A program made the translations under genes and the position numbers. The notes under the pieces were generated by a model that worked only from the letters and a program-made list of their open reading frames with translations, made no database searches and was not told the DNA's origin. A stretch of 64,000 bases of DNA from the NCBI RefSeq assembly GCF_964204865.1, contig NC_135261.1, forward strand, positions 15,686,001-15,750,000. Direction: 5' to 3'. The first letter of the stretch is position 1. Every line of letters begins with the position of its first letter. This DNA comes from Styela clava (Eukaryota; Chordata; Ascidiacea; Stolidobranchia; Styelidae). Positions 63,576-64,000 of this stretch are shown in pieces.

Positions 63576-64000
63576 CCAATATAGGATTGCAAACGAGGCC
63601 TCCAAGAAGCTCTGCAGCGGCGTGCAGACTATTTCTTTGCTTCGTTTTAATTAAAACTAGTGATGAAAGTGTTTTTTTTCGCATAAAGCATAAGTTACTG
63701 GTTGAAAATACGGACAACAGTTCGATTGCTCGATTACTCAGCGATGGGTATTCGTTATCAAGAGATCCAAAATTGTGACAGTGGTTCGTTTTTTAAAATC
63801 CGGACAGTAGAGTAGAATCACAATTGTAATCAAGCTTTTTCTTTTTCATCGAATTCATCATATGAATCTGTCTGCAGTTGATCGACGCCGCAAACGAAAT
63901 GAATTTACATTACAATGAGAGTGTCGTAGGTAACTTGGCACCAGGCTCAAAATACTACTGTGTCTGCTCAAAATACTGGAAAAGATCTCTACGGCCCATG
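63576..64000. other. No feature recognised
   Basis: Sequence past the end of the U2/U3 similarity. No gene, repeat end or RNA could be supported. Confidence 0.5.

Overview
The window is nuclear DNA from an animal: AT-rich, with spliced genes bounded by GT-AG introns and heavily loaded with transposable elements. I could place it no more precisely from sequence. A tunicate or other marine invertebrate deuterostome is a guess, based on base composition, a KIF24-type kinesin and abundant hAT, pogo and MULE elements.

Layout. (1) 1-8.4 kb is repeat territory. Two direct copies of a 1.3 kb repeat carry decayed non-LTR reverse transcriptase fragments. Between them lies a complete but dead Mutator-like (MULE) transposon at 2947-7055. 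It has a 9-bp target duplication, a FLYWCH/MULE transposase pseudogene, and terminal inverted repeats built from a 16-bp minisatellite. (2) 11.06-27.01 kb, minus strand, is one complete 17-exon gene for a KIF24-type kinesin-13 (SAM domain, motor, conserved C-terminus; 1309 codons plus stop). Every exon junction joins in phase. Its introns hold hAT elements, MITEs and tRNA-like SINE remnants. (3) 28.6-63.6 kb is a mosaic of large duplicated segments. A roughly 8-13 kb unit occurs as U1 (28.6-41.6 kb), a partial U2 (42.2-43.2 plus 52.8-55.05 kb) and U3 (55.4-63.2 kb). A 4794-bp block across the U1/U2 junction is present as three near-identical tandem copies (38427-52808).

The most interesting content is in (3). 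Each segment carries, on the minus strand, a three-exon gene for a 75-78 residue secreted peptide precursor that I do not recognise. Each has a TATA box about 49 bp upstream of the ATG, a signal peptide, a KKKR processing site after a conserved tryptophan, an acidic tail, and an AATAAA about 100 bp past the stop. The family has three parental types (A, B, C). The tandem block has made two A/B hybrid genes that contain two alternative copies of exon 2. Because each is 65 nt with the same phases, only one can be used at a time.

The duplicated segments also serve as a natural control. An insertion present in one copy and missing in another defines element ends exactly. Examples are the pogo element at 34736-37586, an 831-bp MITE repeated in all three tandem copies, and a 105-bp hairpin insert in gene C. 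All homology statements come from reading the sequence by eye; no alignment or database search was run.
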